A stretch of 64,000 nt of DNA from JBFXAF01 sp050184585. GTDB lineage: Bacteria > Pseudomonadota > Alphaproteobacteria > Rhizobiales > Rhizobiaceae. Every line of letters starts with the position of its first letter. Positions within the stretch are counted from its first letter, which is position 1. The stretch spans positions 90,112 to 154,111 of the forward strand of contig JBFXAF010000010.1 of the NCBI GenBank assembly GCA_050184585.1. Direction: 5' to 3'. Below the pieces are notes generated by a model. The model had not been told where the DNA came from. It worked only from the letters and a program-made list of their open reading frames with translations, and did no database searches. The position numbers and the translations under genes were made by a program. This document shows, one piece after another, positions 8,449 to 16,759 of this stretch.

Positions 8449-9075
8449 TCAAGTCGGCGCGATGAACGGCTTCGAGACTTGCTTGAACACCGGCAGTGCC
8501 TCCGCGCGTGCGGCATGTGCCCCGAGCGCGGGATACTTCGCCGTCGAAGCGAGGCCGGGGTGGCATTCGTTGGCGTGCCGCATGGCGCATGCGACGGCGA
8601 TGTCGGCATGGCCGATCTCCTCGCCGAACCACCAGGTGGAAACGCGCTTCGCCCGGTCGTCATCGAGCACGCGCAGTACGCCCGCGATCTGCGTCTCGCA
8701 GCGTTCTACCCACAAGGGGGATGCGCTGTCGTGCAGCCGCTTCTCGTAGAAGAGGCTGACCGCCTTGTCGCTGAAGCCGGTCGCGAGCGCAGCGATCTTC
8801 ATTGCGCGGCGTCGGGCCGGTTCCTTCGTGGGAAACATCCTGCGGCGACCGGGAACCAGCCCGTCGACATGGTCGAGGATGGCGTGGCTGTCGACAAGCA
8901 CGTCGCCGTCGTCGAGCACAAGCGTCGGCACCCGGGTCAGGGGATTGTACGGTCTGATCTGTTCGGCATCGCCGAAGGTCGACCACGGCCGATGTTCGAA
9001 GCCGATACCGTAGATGGTCAGCGCGATCCCGACGCGACGCACGAAAGGGGAATCGTATTGGCCGATCAGGATCAT
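8449..9075 (-). CDS. Glutathione S-transferase family protein
   Basis: 208 residues from ATG 9075 (MILIGQYDSPFVRRVGIALT), a standard start for this family; the frame stays open further upstream without family similarity. The thioredoxin-like N domain includes the cis-proline motif TRVPTLVLDDG and the glutathione-contacting DSHAILDHVD; an all-helical C domain follows. Substrate unknown. It lies one base after the stop of the MOSC gene, so the two form an operon. Confidence 0.88.
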   Translation of the reverse strand: MILIGQYDSPFVRRVGIALTIYGIGFEHRPWSTFGDAEQIRPYNPLTRVPTLVLDDGDVLVDSHAILDHVDGLVPGRRRMFPTKEPARRRAMKIAALATGFSDKAVSLFYEKRLHDSASPLWVERCETQIAGVLRVLDDDRAKRVSTWWFGEEIGHADIAVACAMRHANECHPGLASTAKYPALGAHAARAEALPVFKQVSKPFIAPT

Positions 9076-9076
9076 C

Positions 9077-9694
9077 TCAGCTCCTGTAGATCCACTGCTC
9101 GGGGATGCGCACCGACACCGCCTCCCCCGTCGCGATGCGGCCAGGCTTCTCGACCCAGCCGACCAGACCCCGCAGTCGCTTTGCCACCTTGGGAAACAAC
9201 AGCGATCCCGCATCGCGGTCCGCCATGCCTGCGTTCTCGGCGATCGAACGGCCGGCCACCCGGCAAGGTCCGTTCTGTGCATCGACCTTGATCGTCACAC
9301 CATTCCAGAAGAACAGCATCGTGCCGGCAGGCAGCATCGAAAGCCGCGGCACGCCCTCGAGCACCAGGTTCGCGCCGATCCACTCGGGCCGGACCTCGGG
9401 AAGGTTCATGCGGCTCGCGACGATCGCCAGCTCATCCTGTGCGACGATTGAGAGCTGGCGCTCGTTGCGCATCTCGGTGCCACGCGGATACCACGGCTCA
9501 CGCCCGCCCGACCGCCGGGTCGGACCTGAATGGAGGTCGCCCTCGATGCCATCGAAGGTCAGCGCAAGTCCGTCGACGGCACGCGTCTCGAAACGGTCCA
9601 ACGGCGCGACGTAGACACCCGCCACGGTGGCGGCGAGTTTTTTCGCCGGCACGATCTCGATGGCCTCGTCGGGTCGGTCGAGCGTCTGCGACAT
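9077..9694 (-). CDS. MOSC domain-containing protein
   Basis: 205 residues. A beta-barrel MOSC domain (molybdenum cofactor sulfurase C-terminal) is indicated by GIEGDLHSG, ERQLSIVAQDELA, PEWIGANLVLEGV and NGPCRVAGRSI. The last carries the conserved cysteine thought to bind sulfur or molybdenum cofactor. Stand-alone MOSC proteins are linked to sulfur transfer or YiiM/YcbX-like detoxification of N-hydroxylated compounds. First gene of a two-gene unit with the GST. Confidence 0.85.
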   Translation of the reverse strand: MSQTLDRPDEAIEIVPAKKLAATVAGVYVAPLDRFETRAVDGLALTFDGIEGDLHSGPTRRSGGREPWYPRGTEMRNERQLSIVAQDELAIVASRMNLPEVRPEWIGANLVLEGVPRLSMLPAGTMLFFWNGVTIKVDAQNGPCRVAGRSIAENAGMADRDAGSLLFPKVAKRLRGLVGWVEKPGRIATGEAVSVRIPEQWIYRS

Positions 9695-9765
9695 GGCGGC
9701 TCCGTCGATCGGGAAAGGCGCAGAATGCCGGTGCGGGCCAGCGGCGTAAAGCCAATTCCACGCTG

Positions 9766-9794
9766 CCGATCCATCATCGTCGATGATGGATCGG
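9766..9794. repeat. Perfect 29-bp palindrome
   Basis: Two 14-bp arms (CCGATCCATCATCG and its exact complement) flank a single central T. It sits between the MOSC start (9694) and the stop of the small secreted protein (9800). No T-run follows on either side, so a classical intrinsic terminator is unlikely. It could be an operator for the MOSC/GST unit or an mRNA 3' stabilising hairpin. Confidence 0.8.
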
Positions 9795-9799
9795 GCGGA

Positions 9800-10138
9800 T
9801 CACCACGCGCAGATTCGGACCGAAGTCTCCGAATTGTCCCAGCAGGCCCGGTCGTCAGTCGCCCGATCGAAATGGCCGGGCAGCGAGACCCAGCGGTCGC
9901 CGAAATTCGCATAGCCGAATGCAAAGCCGGCAGGCTCCAGGACCAGCTGGTACCCGGGATGGCCGGGCGCGGTGATCTCGAAGCTGCCGTCGCCGTCGAT
10001 GGTTTTGAACTCGCACGGATAGGCGCCGTCGTCGGAGGTGAAGCAGCGCGCCTTCTTGGCCTCTGCGTCGGGTGTGGCTGCGGCGAGAGCGGCCGCCAGC
10101 GCGATGCCGCCGAACCCGATGCTGCGAAGCGTCGTCAT
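9800..10138 (-). CDS. Small secreted protein of unknown function
   Basis: 112 residues. An N-terminal hydrophobic run ending ATPDAEAKKARC looks like a Sec signal peptide. The mature part is short, acidic/aromatic and has three cysteines (KKARC, YPCEF, RACWD) plus one near the end (VRICAW), so it may hold two disulfides. I do not recognise the family. The ATG at 10138 has GGGGA 5-9 bases upstream. Not in an operon with tam; a gap of 64 bp separates them. Confidence 0.7.
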   Translation of the reverse strand: MTTLRSIGFGGIALAAALAAATPDAEAKKARCFTSDDGAYPCEFKTIDGDGSFEITAPGHPGYQLVLEPAGFAFGYANFGDRWVSLPGHFDRATDDRACWDNSETSVRICAW

Positions 10139-10202
10139 GATCGATTGTCCCCACGGTGAACGGCCTGGATTTAACGGCGACGCCGGCAATTTGATGGCGG
10201 CG

Positions 10203-10985
10203 TCACCGCACCGCGACCATGAAGAGCCTGGGAAAACGCAGAAGGACCTTGCCGTCGGCGCGACCCGGATAGGCGTCGGCGATCCGACCGGTGTAGACGG
10301 CGATGAACGACGCTTTCTCATCGGGTTCGAGCGGATCGAGAAAGGGCTTCAGCCCGGTCGAAGACACCCATTCGACGATCGCTCCCGCATCGCCCAGCGG
10401 ATGGTTGTAGACCGTGTGCCAGATGTCGAACCGCCGGCAGAGCGGCGCGATGAGATCGTAGTATCGGCCGGCTGGCGGCAGGGGCGCGCGGGCGGCCCCG
10501 TCCATCTTCGCGGCGAACGGCATCGCGGCGGCGGTCTCCCGCATCAGCCGGTGGCTCGGCTCGGCGAGGTTGTCGGGCATCTGCACCGCCAGCGCGCCGC
10601 CGGGCGCAAGGAAGCCGATCAGCCTCTGGAGGAGCGCGGGATGCTCCGGCAGCCACTGGAAGACCGCGTTGGCGAAGATCACGTCGACCGGACCGTCTGG
10701 CGTCCATGCGGCTGCGTCGGCGAGGGTGAACTCGACGTTCGGGAGGCGCTTGCGCGCCGCGACCAGCATGTCGGCCGAGCTGTCGAAGCCCGACACCCGC
10801 GCGTCGGGCCAGCGCTCGGCGAGCAGTTCGGTCGAGTTGCCTGGCCCGCAGCCGATGTCGACCACCCGCGCCGGCGTCGAGACGGGAACCTGGGCGAGCA
10901 GGTCCCTCGCGGGACGCGTCCGCTCGTCCTCGAAGCGCAGGTAGAGCGAAGCCGACCAGTCCTTGCCTTGCCTGGGAGCGGTCAT
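10203..10985 (-). CDS. tam: Trans-aconitate 2-methyltransferase
   Basis: 260 residues, the usual Tam length (E. coli 252). Class I SAM methyltransferase: motif I VVDIGCGPGNSTELL (about 41-55), then GFDSSADML, and the Tam-typical IFANAVFQWLPEH. The family begins WSASLYLRFEDERTRPARDLL as here. Tam methylates trans-aconitate, a spontaneous isomer and inhibitor of the citrate cycle. The start overlaps the relE stop by 4 bp (ATGA), so expression is coupled to the toxin-antitoxin operon, an unexpected arrangement. Confidence 0.92.
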   Translation of the reverse strand: MTAPRQGKDWSASLYLRFEDERTRPARDLLAQVPVSTPARVVDIGCGPGNSTELLAERWPDARVSGFDSSADMLVAARKRLPNVEFTLADAAAWTPDGPVDVIFANAVFQWLPEHPALLQRLIGFLAPGGALAVQMPDNLAEPSHRLMRETAAAMPFAAKMDGAARAPLPPAGRYYDLIAPLCRRFDIWHTVYNHPLGDAGAIVEWVSSTGLKPFLDPLEPDEKASFIAVYTGRIADAYPGRADGKVLLRFPRLFMVAVR

Positions 10986-11248
10986 CTGTAAATCTCGCGG
11001 CGATTGCCGATGCGGATCACGATGATCGTTATCAGTCCGTCGTCGATGCGGGCGATGATCCGGAAATCGCCAACGCGATACTTCCACAGGCCGACGAGCG
11101 GCCCCGAGAGCGCCTCGCCGATCTCGCGCGGGTTATCCCGGCTCGCCAGGCGATCACGGATGAACCGCGCGATACGCTCGCGGTCCTGAGCCCCCACCCT
11201 TTCGATGTCCTTTTCCGCCCGCCGCTCGAACCGCACCCGCCAGGGCAT
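10982..11248 (-). CDS. RelE/ParE-superfamily toxin
   Basis: 88 residues. Typical RelE fold pattern: RVRFERRAEKDIERV at the N terminus, LSGPLVGLWKYRVGDFRIIARIDDG in the middle, and a C-terminal VIRIGNRREIY where basic and tyrosine residues line the mRNA-cleaving site in RelE. The strong LWKYRVGDFR motif favours RelE over ParE. It follows the antitoxin by 2 bp, the normal order, and overlaps tam by 4 bp downstream. Confidence 0.88.
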   Translation of the reverse strand: MPWRVRFERRAEKDIERVGAQDRERIARFIRDRLASRDNPREIGEALSGPLVGLWKYRVGDFRIIARIDDGLITIIVIRIGNRREIYR

Positions 11249-11250
11249 GG

Positions 11251-11484
11251 TCAGGCTTCTTTCTTCGCTGGCCCCAGATCAATGTTCAGATTGCGAAGCA
11301 CATCGTCAAACTCGACATACTCGGGATTGTCGCGCAACCGATGTTCGGCGAGGTAGATGTCTTCGAGATCGTCCAGATGCTCGAGGATCGCCTCGCGCGC
11401 GTAGAAGCTCTTCGACCGACCTGTCTTGCGGGCCAGGTCGTCGAGGCGTCTTTCGATATCGGGCGGCAAACGCAGTGCGAGCAT
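11251..11484 (-). CDS. RelB/DinJ-like ribbon-helix-helix antitoxin
   Basis: 77 residues beginning MLALRLPPDIERRLDDLARK, the beta strand and first helix of a ribbon-helix-helix DNA-binding domain; GRSKSFYAREAILEHLDDLED forms the second helix. The acidic C-terminal tail would wrap the toxin. Its ATG is immediately preceded by a 38-bp perfect palindrome, which must be both operator and 5' leader, with the AGAGG ribosome site inside its right arm. Confidence 0.88.
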   Translation of the reverse strand: MLALRLPPDIERRLDDLARKTGRSKSFYAREAILEHLDDLEDIYLAEHRLRDNPEYVEFDDVLRNLNIDLGPAKKEA

Positions 11485-11522
11485 GCAACACCTCTGCTAT
11501 ACATGTATAGCAGAGGTGTTGC
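11485..11522 (-). promoter_or_regulatory. 38-bp perfect palindromic operator of the RelBE-type module
   Basis: Two 19-bp arms, GCAACACCTCTGCTATACA and its exact reverse complement, meet without spacer at 11503/11504. The palindrome abuts the antitoxin start codon. RHH antitoxins bind short palindromes cooperatively, so an operator holding two or more dimers fits. As RNA it would also make a hairpin that hides the ribosome-binding site. Confidence 0.85.
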
Positions 11523-11567
11523 TCGCCTGACAGCCCTTTTTCGAGGATGAGAATTCCAGCCGTTTGC

Positions 11568-11954
11568 TCAGGCCCCGCCGCCCGCGACCGCCTTTGCCAG
11601 CGCCGCGGCCACTTCCTCCAGCGTGTAGGGTTTCTGCAGCACGGGATGCCCGCGCCACGGCTCGGGCAGGCCGGCAACGCCGTAGCCCGTCGCGAAGACG
11701 ATCGGCACGCCGCGTTCGGCCAGCAGCGCGGCGACCGGAAAGACGGGCGCGCCTGCGAGATTGACGTCGAGGATCGCCGCGTCCGCGCTTGCCCCGGTTT
11801 CCACAAGCTTCATCGCCGCTTCGAGCCGCATGGCGGGGCCCAGCACCTCGTAGCCGAGCTCGATCAGCATGTCCTCGAGGTTGATGGCGACGAGCGCCTC
11901 GTCCTCGACCACGATGACGGCGCGCATCGGCCGACCCGCCTCAGAAACCTGCAT
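11568..11954 (-). CDS. Single-domain response regulator
   Basis: 128 residues, receiver domain only. Acidic pocket E17/D18, phosphoacceptor Asp63 in AAILDVNLAG, conserved Thr in IVFATGYG, and Lys in VLQKPYTLEE. No output domain. It overlaps the end of the HWE kinase gene by 14 bp and is translated with it. Such receivers paired with HWE kinases are common in Hyphomicrobiales and can act as phosphate sinks or partner adaptors. Confidence 0.9.
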   Translation of the reverse strand: MQVSEAGRPMRAVIVVEDEALVAINLEDMLIELGYEVLGPAMRLEAAMKLVETGASADAAILDVNLAGAPVFPVAALLAERGVPIVFATGYGVAGLPEPWRGHPVLQKPYTLEEVAAALAKAVAGGGA

Positions 11955-13428
11955 CGTCTTTCTTCCCGAGGCTGGCGAGCGGCACGTCCATGCGGCAGCG
12001 GAATCCCGCCGGGTCGTAGATCGCCTCGATCGTCCCGCCGAGTTCGCCGACCGCCACGCGCTCGACCATGCGCGATCCGAAACCCTTTCGCGACGGAACG
12101 TCGACCGGCGGTCCGCCGCGCTCCGCCCAGTCGAGACGCAGCATGCCGTCCGCGCCGATCCCCTCGCGGCTCCAGGTCACCGAGACGACGCCGGTCGGCG
12201 TCGACAGCGCGCCGTACTTCGCGGCGTTGGTCGCGAGTTCGTGGAGAAGCATGGCGAAGGCGATCGACGCCTTCGGATCGAGCACCACCGACGGACCGGA
12301 CGATTCCACCCTGCCCTCGCCATGGATCGACAGTTCCTGGCAGACCAGCGCCGAAAGCTCTGTGCTCGCCCATTGGCGGGCGCTGAGCAGGTTGTGCGCC
12401 TTCGACAGCGCGATGATGCGCGCTTCGAAATCCCTGCCGGCCGAGGCCGTGTCGCGCGCCGAGCGCAGCGTCTGCCGGGCGATCGACTGCACGGTGGCCA
12501 GCGTGTTCTTCACGCGATGGTTGAGTTCGTCGAGCAGGAGTTTCTGGCGCCGCTGCGTGCGCACCGCTTCCGTCCGGTCCATGCCCTGCACAAACACGCC
12601 GGCGATCTGCCCATCCGGATTGCGGATGGCGTCGTAGGAGAAGTCGAGGAAGGTTTCGCGCGGCGCCTCGCCGTGCGCCCGCTGCAGCATGAGCCGCATC
12701 GCCTCGCCGCCGGCGGGCTTGCCCGTCTCGTACACGCGGTCGAGCATTTCGACGAAGCCCTGGCCCTCGATCTCCGGCAGCGCCTCGCCGAGCCGCTTGC
12801 CGATCACGTTGCGTCCGCCGATGAGGCGGATGTAGGCGTCGTTGGCGAAGGTGAAGACATGTTCGGGGCCGGTCAGCACCGCGAAGAAGCCCGGCGCCAT
12901 CCGGAACAGCCGGCGGAACTCCTCGCTCTCGCCGAGCAGCGCCTGGTGCTGCTGCTCCGCCTCGCGCGCGCGCTCGAGCAGCTGCGTCTCGCCCGACAGC
13001 GGCCGGAATGGCAGTGACGCCGCCTCGCGCAGCCTGACGATGTCGGTCACGTCGGTGGTGTTCTGGACCAGGTGGGTGACCGCGCCCGACGGATCGAGGA
13101 GCGGCGTGTGCACGGCCGTCCAGAACCGCTGCTCCATGCCGCCGCCCTCTGCCTCGGGCCGCGGTATGTCATAGGGAATGTAGGCCAGAGTATCCGGCCG
13201 CCCTGTCTCGAACACGCGCTCGAAGGAGTGCCTCAGCTTGCGCCCGCCCTCGCCCGGATTCGGGAACAGCTCGAAAAGGTTGTGGCCAAGCAGATCGCCA
13301 CGTGATCGCATGACCACCCGCTCATAGGCCTCGTTGACGGCGACGTACCGGAAATCGCGGTCCACCACCATGTGCGGACTGGGAAGCGCCCCGAACAGCT
13401 GCTCGTAGTCTGGTATCAGGACACCCAC
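11941..13428 (-). CDS. PAS-PAS HWE-family sensor histidine kinase
   Basis: 495 residues, no transmembrane segment, so probably cytosolic. Two PAS domains (about 5-130 and 165-290; ANDAYIRLIG, ETFLDFSYDAI) are followed by an HWE kinase domain. Phosphoacceptor His304 lies in ELNHRVKNTLATVQSIARQT, the N-box is HELATNAAKYGAL (His396) and the defining WxE is LDWAERGGP (434-436). PAS domains of this kind bind flavin, heme or small ligands; no LOV cysteine motif is evident. The downstream receiver (11568-11954) is the probable phosphotransfer partner. Confidence 0.92.
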   Translation of the reverse strand: MGVLIPDYEQLFGALPSPHMVVDRDFRYVAVNEAYERVVMRSRGDLLGHNLFELFPNPGEGGRKLRHSFERVFETGRPDTLAYIPYDIPRPEAEGGGMEQRFWTAVHTPLLDPSGAVTHLVQNTTDVTDIVRLREAASLPFRPLSGETQLLERAREAEQQHQALLGESEEFRRLFRMAPGFFAVLTGPEHVFTFANDAYIRLIGGRNVIGKRLGEALPEIEGQGFVEMLDRVYETGKPAGGEAMRLMLQRAHGEAPRETFLDFSYDAIRNPDGQIAGVFVQGMDRTEAVRTQRRQKLLLDELNHRVKNTLATVQSIARQTLRSARDTASAGRDFEARIIALSKAHNLLSARQWASTELSALVCQELSIHGEGRVESSGPSVVLDPKASIAFAMLLHELATNAAKYGALSTPTGVVSVTWSREGIGADGMLRLDWAERGGPPVDVPSRKGFGSRMVERVAVGELGGTIEAIYDPAGFRCRMDVPLASLGKKDDAGF

Positions 13429-13439
13429 CCCTCACGCCC

Positions 13440-13457
13440 GCGCGGAGTTTTCCGCGC
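13440..13457 (-). other. Short hairpin in the kinase 5' region
   Basis: Seven-bp arms GCGCGGA/TCCGCGC with a 4-base loop, 12-29 bp upstream of the kinase start codon. It would form in the leader RNA if transcription starts further upstream. Meaning unknown. Confidence 0.4.
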
Positions 13458-13583
13458 ATGATTTGCCCAAGGCCAAACGCACGGGAAGCGAAAAGGTTGC
13501 GGGGAGCAGTTAAACGCAATGCGGGGTGTCGATTCTTGTGGGTCCGAATCGTGCATAATTGACTCTCAGTAATCGTTCTGTTT

Positions 13584-14258
13584 ATGTTCTCTTTTCAGGC
13601 GGGGGAATTGCCATTGAACGCCGAACCTCTCGATCCGACCCTTGATCTGGTTCGCCGCGTGGCTGGAAGGCGGTTTCATACCGTTCTTGCAGACCCGCCT
13701 TGGCGCTTCACGAACCGGACCGGAAAGGTCGCACCGGAGCATCGTCGACTGGCGCGGTATGAGACGATGACCTCCGACGATATTTGCGCATTGCCGATTG
13801 CCGACCTGACATGGAAACCCGCGCACCTCTATCTTTGGGTTCCGAACGCTTTGCTGCCCGAAGGTCTGAAGGTGATGCAGGCGTGGGGCTTTGAGTACAA
13901 AGCGAACGTCGTCTGGCACAAGGTGCGCAAAGATGGCGGCTCGGATGGCCGTGGAGTCGGCTTCTATTTCCGCAACGTTACCGAACTGCTCCTGTTTGGC
14001 GTGCGTGGCAAGCACGCGCGAACCGAGGCGCCGGGCCGAAGTCAGGTCAACTACATGTCCTCACGCAAACGCGAACACTCCCGCAAGCCGGACGAGCAGT
14101 ATGACTTGATCGAAAGCTGCTCGAAGGGTCCGTATCTGGAACTCTTCGCGCGCGGCACCCGGCCGGGTTGGACCTATTGGGGCAATCAGGCGGACGAGGG
14201 ATATCGACCGACTTGGAAGACGTATGCCTACAACTCAGCGGTCGAAGCGGCAGAATAA
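13584..14258 (+). CDS. MT-A70-family DNA adenine methyltransferase of a type II R-M system
   Basis: 224 residues. The catalytic DPPW motif is at 37-40 (TVLADPPWRF), followed by CALPIADLTWKPAHLYLWVPNALL and the C-terminal RKPDEQYDLIES and ELFARGTRPGWTYWGN typical of MT-A70 proteins, which make N6-methyladenine. In bacteria this family includes restriction-modification methylases. The endonuclease gene begins two bases after its stop, so it is the protecting methylase of the pair. ATG 13584 lacks a good ribosome site; TTG at 13608 or 13614 follows GGGGGA and could be the true start. Confidence 0.88.
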   Translation: MFSFQAGELPLNAEPLDPTLDLVRRVAGRRFHTVLADPPWRFTNRTGKVAPEHRRLARYETMTSDDICALPIADLTWKPAHLYLWVPNALLPEGLKVMQAWGFEYKANVVWHKVRKDGGSDGRGVGFYFRNVTELLLFGVRGKHARTEAPGRSQVNYMSSRKREHSRKPDEQYDLIESCSKGPYLELFARGTRPGWTYWGNQADEGYRPTWKTYAYNSAVEAAE

Positions 14259-14260
14259 CG

Positions 14261-15088
14261 ATGACATCTGAGGACGATGAGGACGACAATTCCAGTCCTG
14301 AAGCAAACGTAGTCGAACTCACTCCCCTCGCTGCAGATGACCCAAAGCTTGTTTCTGATGTCATAGATAGCGACCTTAGAGAAAAGTATAAATTTGTTAG
14401 CTACAAGAAAGCAATTTCAATTCTACAGTATGGACTTCGTACTGAATTTGAAGAAATTATTGAAGCTCTTCGTTTATTCTCCATTACCACTGAGATGATC
14501 AGAAAACCTGGAGGCAATGAATCGGAGATACCGAAAGAGGTTCGTAAACTCCTTAGGCCCAAAGGTTGGCATGAGACGACAATCAGTGGCGATCTCCACA
14601 TCGCTCGCAGATGGAAGGAGCTCCTGAAAACTAATAGCAAAGGCAAGGAAGTTTTTGATCAGAGGACGCAACAAATAGTCCGACGAAACTATCTAGACGG
14701 TCATAAGATTGACTTTGTCAAAAATCGACTTGCATTCGATTTCGAGTGGAATTCAAAAGATCAGACCTTTGATCGAGACCTGTATGCATTTGATGCGTTT
14801 GCGGAGGCGGGAGCAATCGATGCCGCGATTATTGTTACACGAGATGTAAGCCTAAATCCTATATTTGCGGAACTCGGCCAGGCGCTTACAAAAACGGGGA
14901 CGCCACAGTTCAAAGATGGTATGCCAGTGATGCTGGCCGCAAAGTACGGTGCGAGTACAACATGGTGGGGTAAACTGATTTACCGCCTCAATGCAGGCCG
15001 AAATGGTTCGTGTCCGGTCCTTGCGGTGGGGATCACCCCGAGGTGCATATCCGATCTTGACGACTGGCGACGTGCTCAGAAGGCCTAG
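14261..15088 (+). CDS. BglII/BstYI-like type II restriction endonuclease
   Basis: 275 residues. The central region carries a PD-(D/E)xK-like core: D151, then FDFEWNSKDQTFDRDLYAF with E162, N164 and K166. The closing GSCPVLAVGITPRCI matches the BglII/BstYI endonuclease family as I know it. BglII cuts AGATCT and BstYI RGATCY; the site here is not known but a GATC core is likely. Base composition and codon use are clearly AT-richer than neighbours, a sign of horizontal transfer. It follows the methylase by 2 bp, so restriction is expressed after protection. It converges on ettA with a 21-bp gap. Confidence 0.82.
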   Translation: MTSEDDEDDNSSPEANVVELTPLAADDPKLVSDVIDSDLREKYKFVSYKKAISILQYGLRTEFEEIIEALRLFSITTEMIRKPGGNESEIPKEVRKLLRPKGWHETTISGDLHIARRWKELLKTNSKGKEVFDQRTQQIVRRNYLDGHKIDFVKNRLAFDFEWNSKDQTFDRDLYAFDAFAEAGAIDAAIIVTRDVSLNPIFAELGQALTKTGTPQFKDGMPVMLAAKYGASTTWWGKLIYRLNAGRNGSCPVLAVGITPRCISDLDDWRRAQKA

Positions 15089-15109
15089 TTCGTCCAGCCT
15101 TGCGCCCCC

Positions 15110-16759
15110 CTACCGCGTCAGCCGCTTGTACGTCATCCGGTGCGGGTTGACGCTTTCGGGCCCGAGCCGCCTCACCTTGTCCTTCTCGTATTCCTCGAAG
15201 TTCCCCTCGAACCACTCGACATGGCTGTCGCCCTCGAAGGCGAGGATGTGGGTGGCCAGCCGGTCGAGGAACATGCGGTCGTGGCTGATGATGACGGCGC
15301 AGCCGGCGTAGCTTTCCAGCGCGTCCTCCAGCGCGGCAAGTGTCTCGGTGTCGAGGTCGTTGGTCGGCTCGTCGAGCAGGAGCACGTTGCCGCCGGTCTT
15401 CAGCATCTTGGCCAGATGCACCCGGTTGCGCTGGCCGCCCGACAGGTTGCCGACCTTCTGCTGCTGGTCGCCCCCGCGGAAGTTGAACGACGAGCAGTAG
15501 GCGCGCGTGTTGGCCTCGAACTTGCCGAGCTTGACCACCTCGGCGCCGCCCGAGATTTCCTCCCACACGGTCTTGTTCGGGTCGAGCGCGTCGCGGCTCT
15601 GGTCCACATAGCCGAGCTTGACGGTCTCGCCGATGCGGATCGAGCCGTCGTCGGGCTTTTCCTGGCCGGTGATCATGCGGAAGAGCGTCGTCTTGCCGGC
15701 GCCGTTGGGGCCGATCACGCCGACGATGCCGCCGGGGGGAAGCTTGAAGGTCAGATCCTCGATCAGCAGCGTCTCGCCGAAACCCTTGTCGAGGTCGGCC
15801 ACCTCGATGACGACGTTGCCCAGCCGCTCGCCATGCGGAATGACGATCTGCGTGTCTGTCGGACGGCGCTTGTCGGCGGCGTCGAGAAGGTCCTCGAACG
15901 CCTTGATGCGCGCCTTCGACTTGGTCTGGCGGGCCTTCGGCGAGGAGGCGATCCACTCGCGCTCGCGGCTGATCGCGCGCTGGCGCGCGTCGTCCTCGCG
16001 GCCCTCCTGCTTGAGCCGCTTGGCCTTGGCCTCAAGATAGGCAGTGTAGTTGCCCTCGTAGGGAATGCCGCGGCCGCGGTCGAGTTCGAGGATCCAGCCG
16101 GTCACGTTGTCGAGGAAGTAGCGGTCGTGGGTGATGATCAGCACCGAGCCCTTGTAGGCGCGCAGGTGCTTTTCCAGCCAGGCCGTCGTCTCGGCGTCGA
16201 GATGGTTGGTCGGTTCGTCGAGCAGCAGCAGGTCGGGCTCCGAAAGCAGCAGCTTGCACAGCGCCACCCGGCGGCGTTCACCGCCCGACAGGTTGGTGAC
16301 GTCGGCCTCCTTGGGCGGGCAGCCGAGCGCCTCCATGGCCATCTCGACCTGCTGTTCGAGGTCCCACAGATTGAGCCTGTCCATGTCGTCCTGGAGACGG
16401 GAGGATTCGTCGGCGGTCTCGTCGGAATAGTTCATCATCAGCTCGTTGTAGCGCTCGATGATCGCGGTCTTCCTGGCGACGCCCTCCATGACGTTGCCGA
16501 AGACGTTGAGCGCCGGGTCGAGCTGCGGCTCCTGCGCGAGGTATCCGACGGTGGCGCCTTCGGCCAGCCAGGCCTCGCCCGAAAACTCCTTGTCGATGCC
16601 GGCCATGATCTTCAGCACGGTCGACTTGCCGGCGCCGTTGGGGCCAAGGATGCCGATCTTGGCGTCCGGGTAGAACGACAGATGCAGGTTCTCGAGCACC
16701 TTCTTGGTGCCGTAGGCCTTGTTGAGGCCGGACATGTGATAGATGAACTGGCGTGCCAC
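15110..16759 (-). CDS. ettA: Energy-dependent translational throttle protein EttA (ABC-F ATPase)
   Basis: 549 residues with two ABC domains: Walker A GPNGAGKST at 39-47 and GPNGAGKTT in the second half, signatures NLSGGERRRVALCKLL and NLSGGQRNRVHLAKML, and no membrane segments. The opening QFIYHMSGLNKAYGTKKVLE and the linker ISREREWIASSPKARQTKSK are characteristic of EttA among ABC-F proteins. EttA binds the ribosomal E site and gates entry into elongation according to the ADP/ATP ratio. Single gene, divergent from the acetyltransferase. Confidence 0.96.
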   Translation of the reverse strand: MARQFIYHMSGLNKAYGTKKVLENLHLSFYPDAKIGILGPNGAGKSTVLKIMAGIDKEFSGEAWLAEGATVGYLAQEPQLDPALNVFGNVMEGVARKTAIIERYNELMMNYSDETADESSRLQDDMDRLNLWDLEQQVEMAMEALGCPPKEADVTNLSGGERRRVALCKLLLSEPDLLLLDEPTNHLDAETTAWLEKHLRAYKGSVLIITHDRYFLDNVTGWILELDRGRGIPYEGNYTAYLEAKAKRLKQEGREDDARQRAISREREWIASSPKARQTKSKARIKAFEDLLDAADKRRPTDTQIVIPHGERLGNVVIEVADLDKGFGETLLIEDLTFKLPPGGIVGVIGPNGAGKTTLFRMITGQEKPDDGSIRIGETVKLGYVDQSRDALDPNKTVWEEISGGAEVVKLGKFEANTRAYCSSFNFRGGDQQQKVGNLSGGQRNRVHLAKMLKTGGNVLLLDEPTNDLDTETLAALEDALESYAGCAVIISHDRMFLDRLATHILAFEGDSHVEWFEGNFEEYEKDKVRRLGPESVNPHRMTYKRLTR

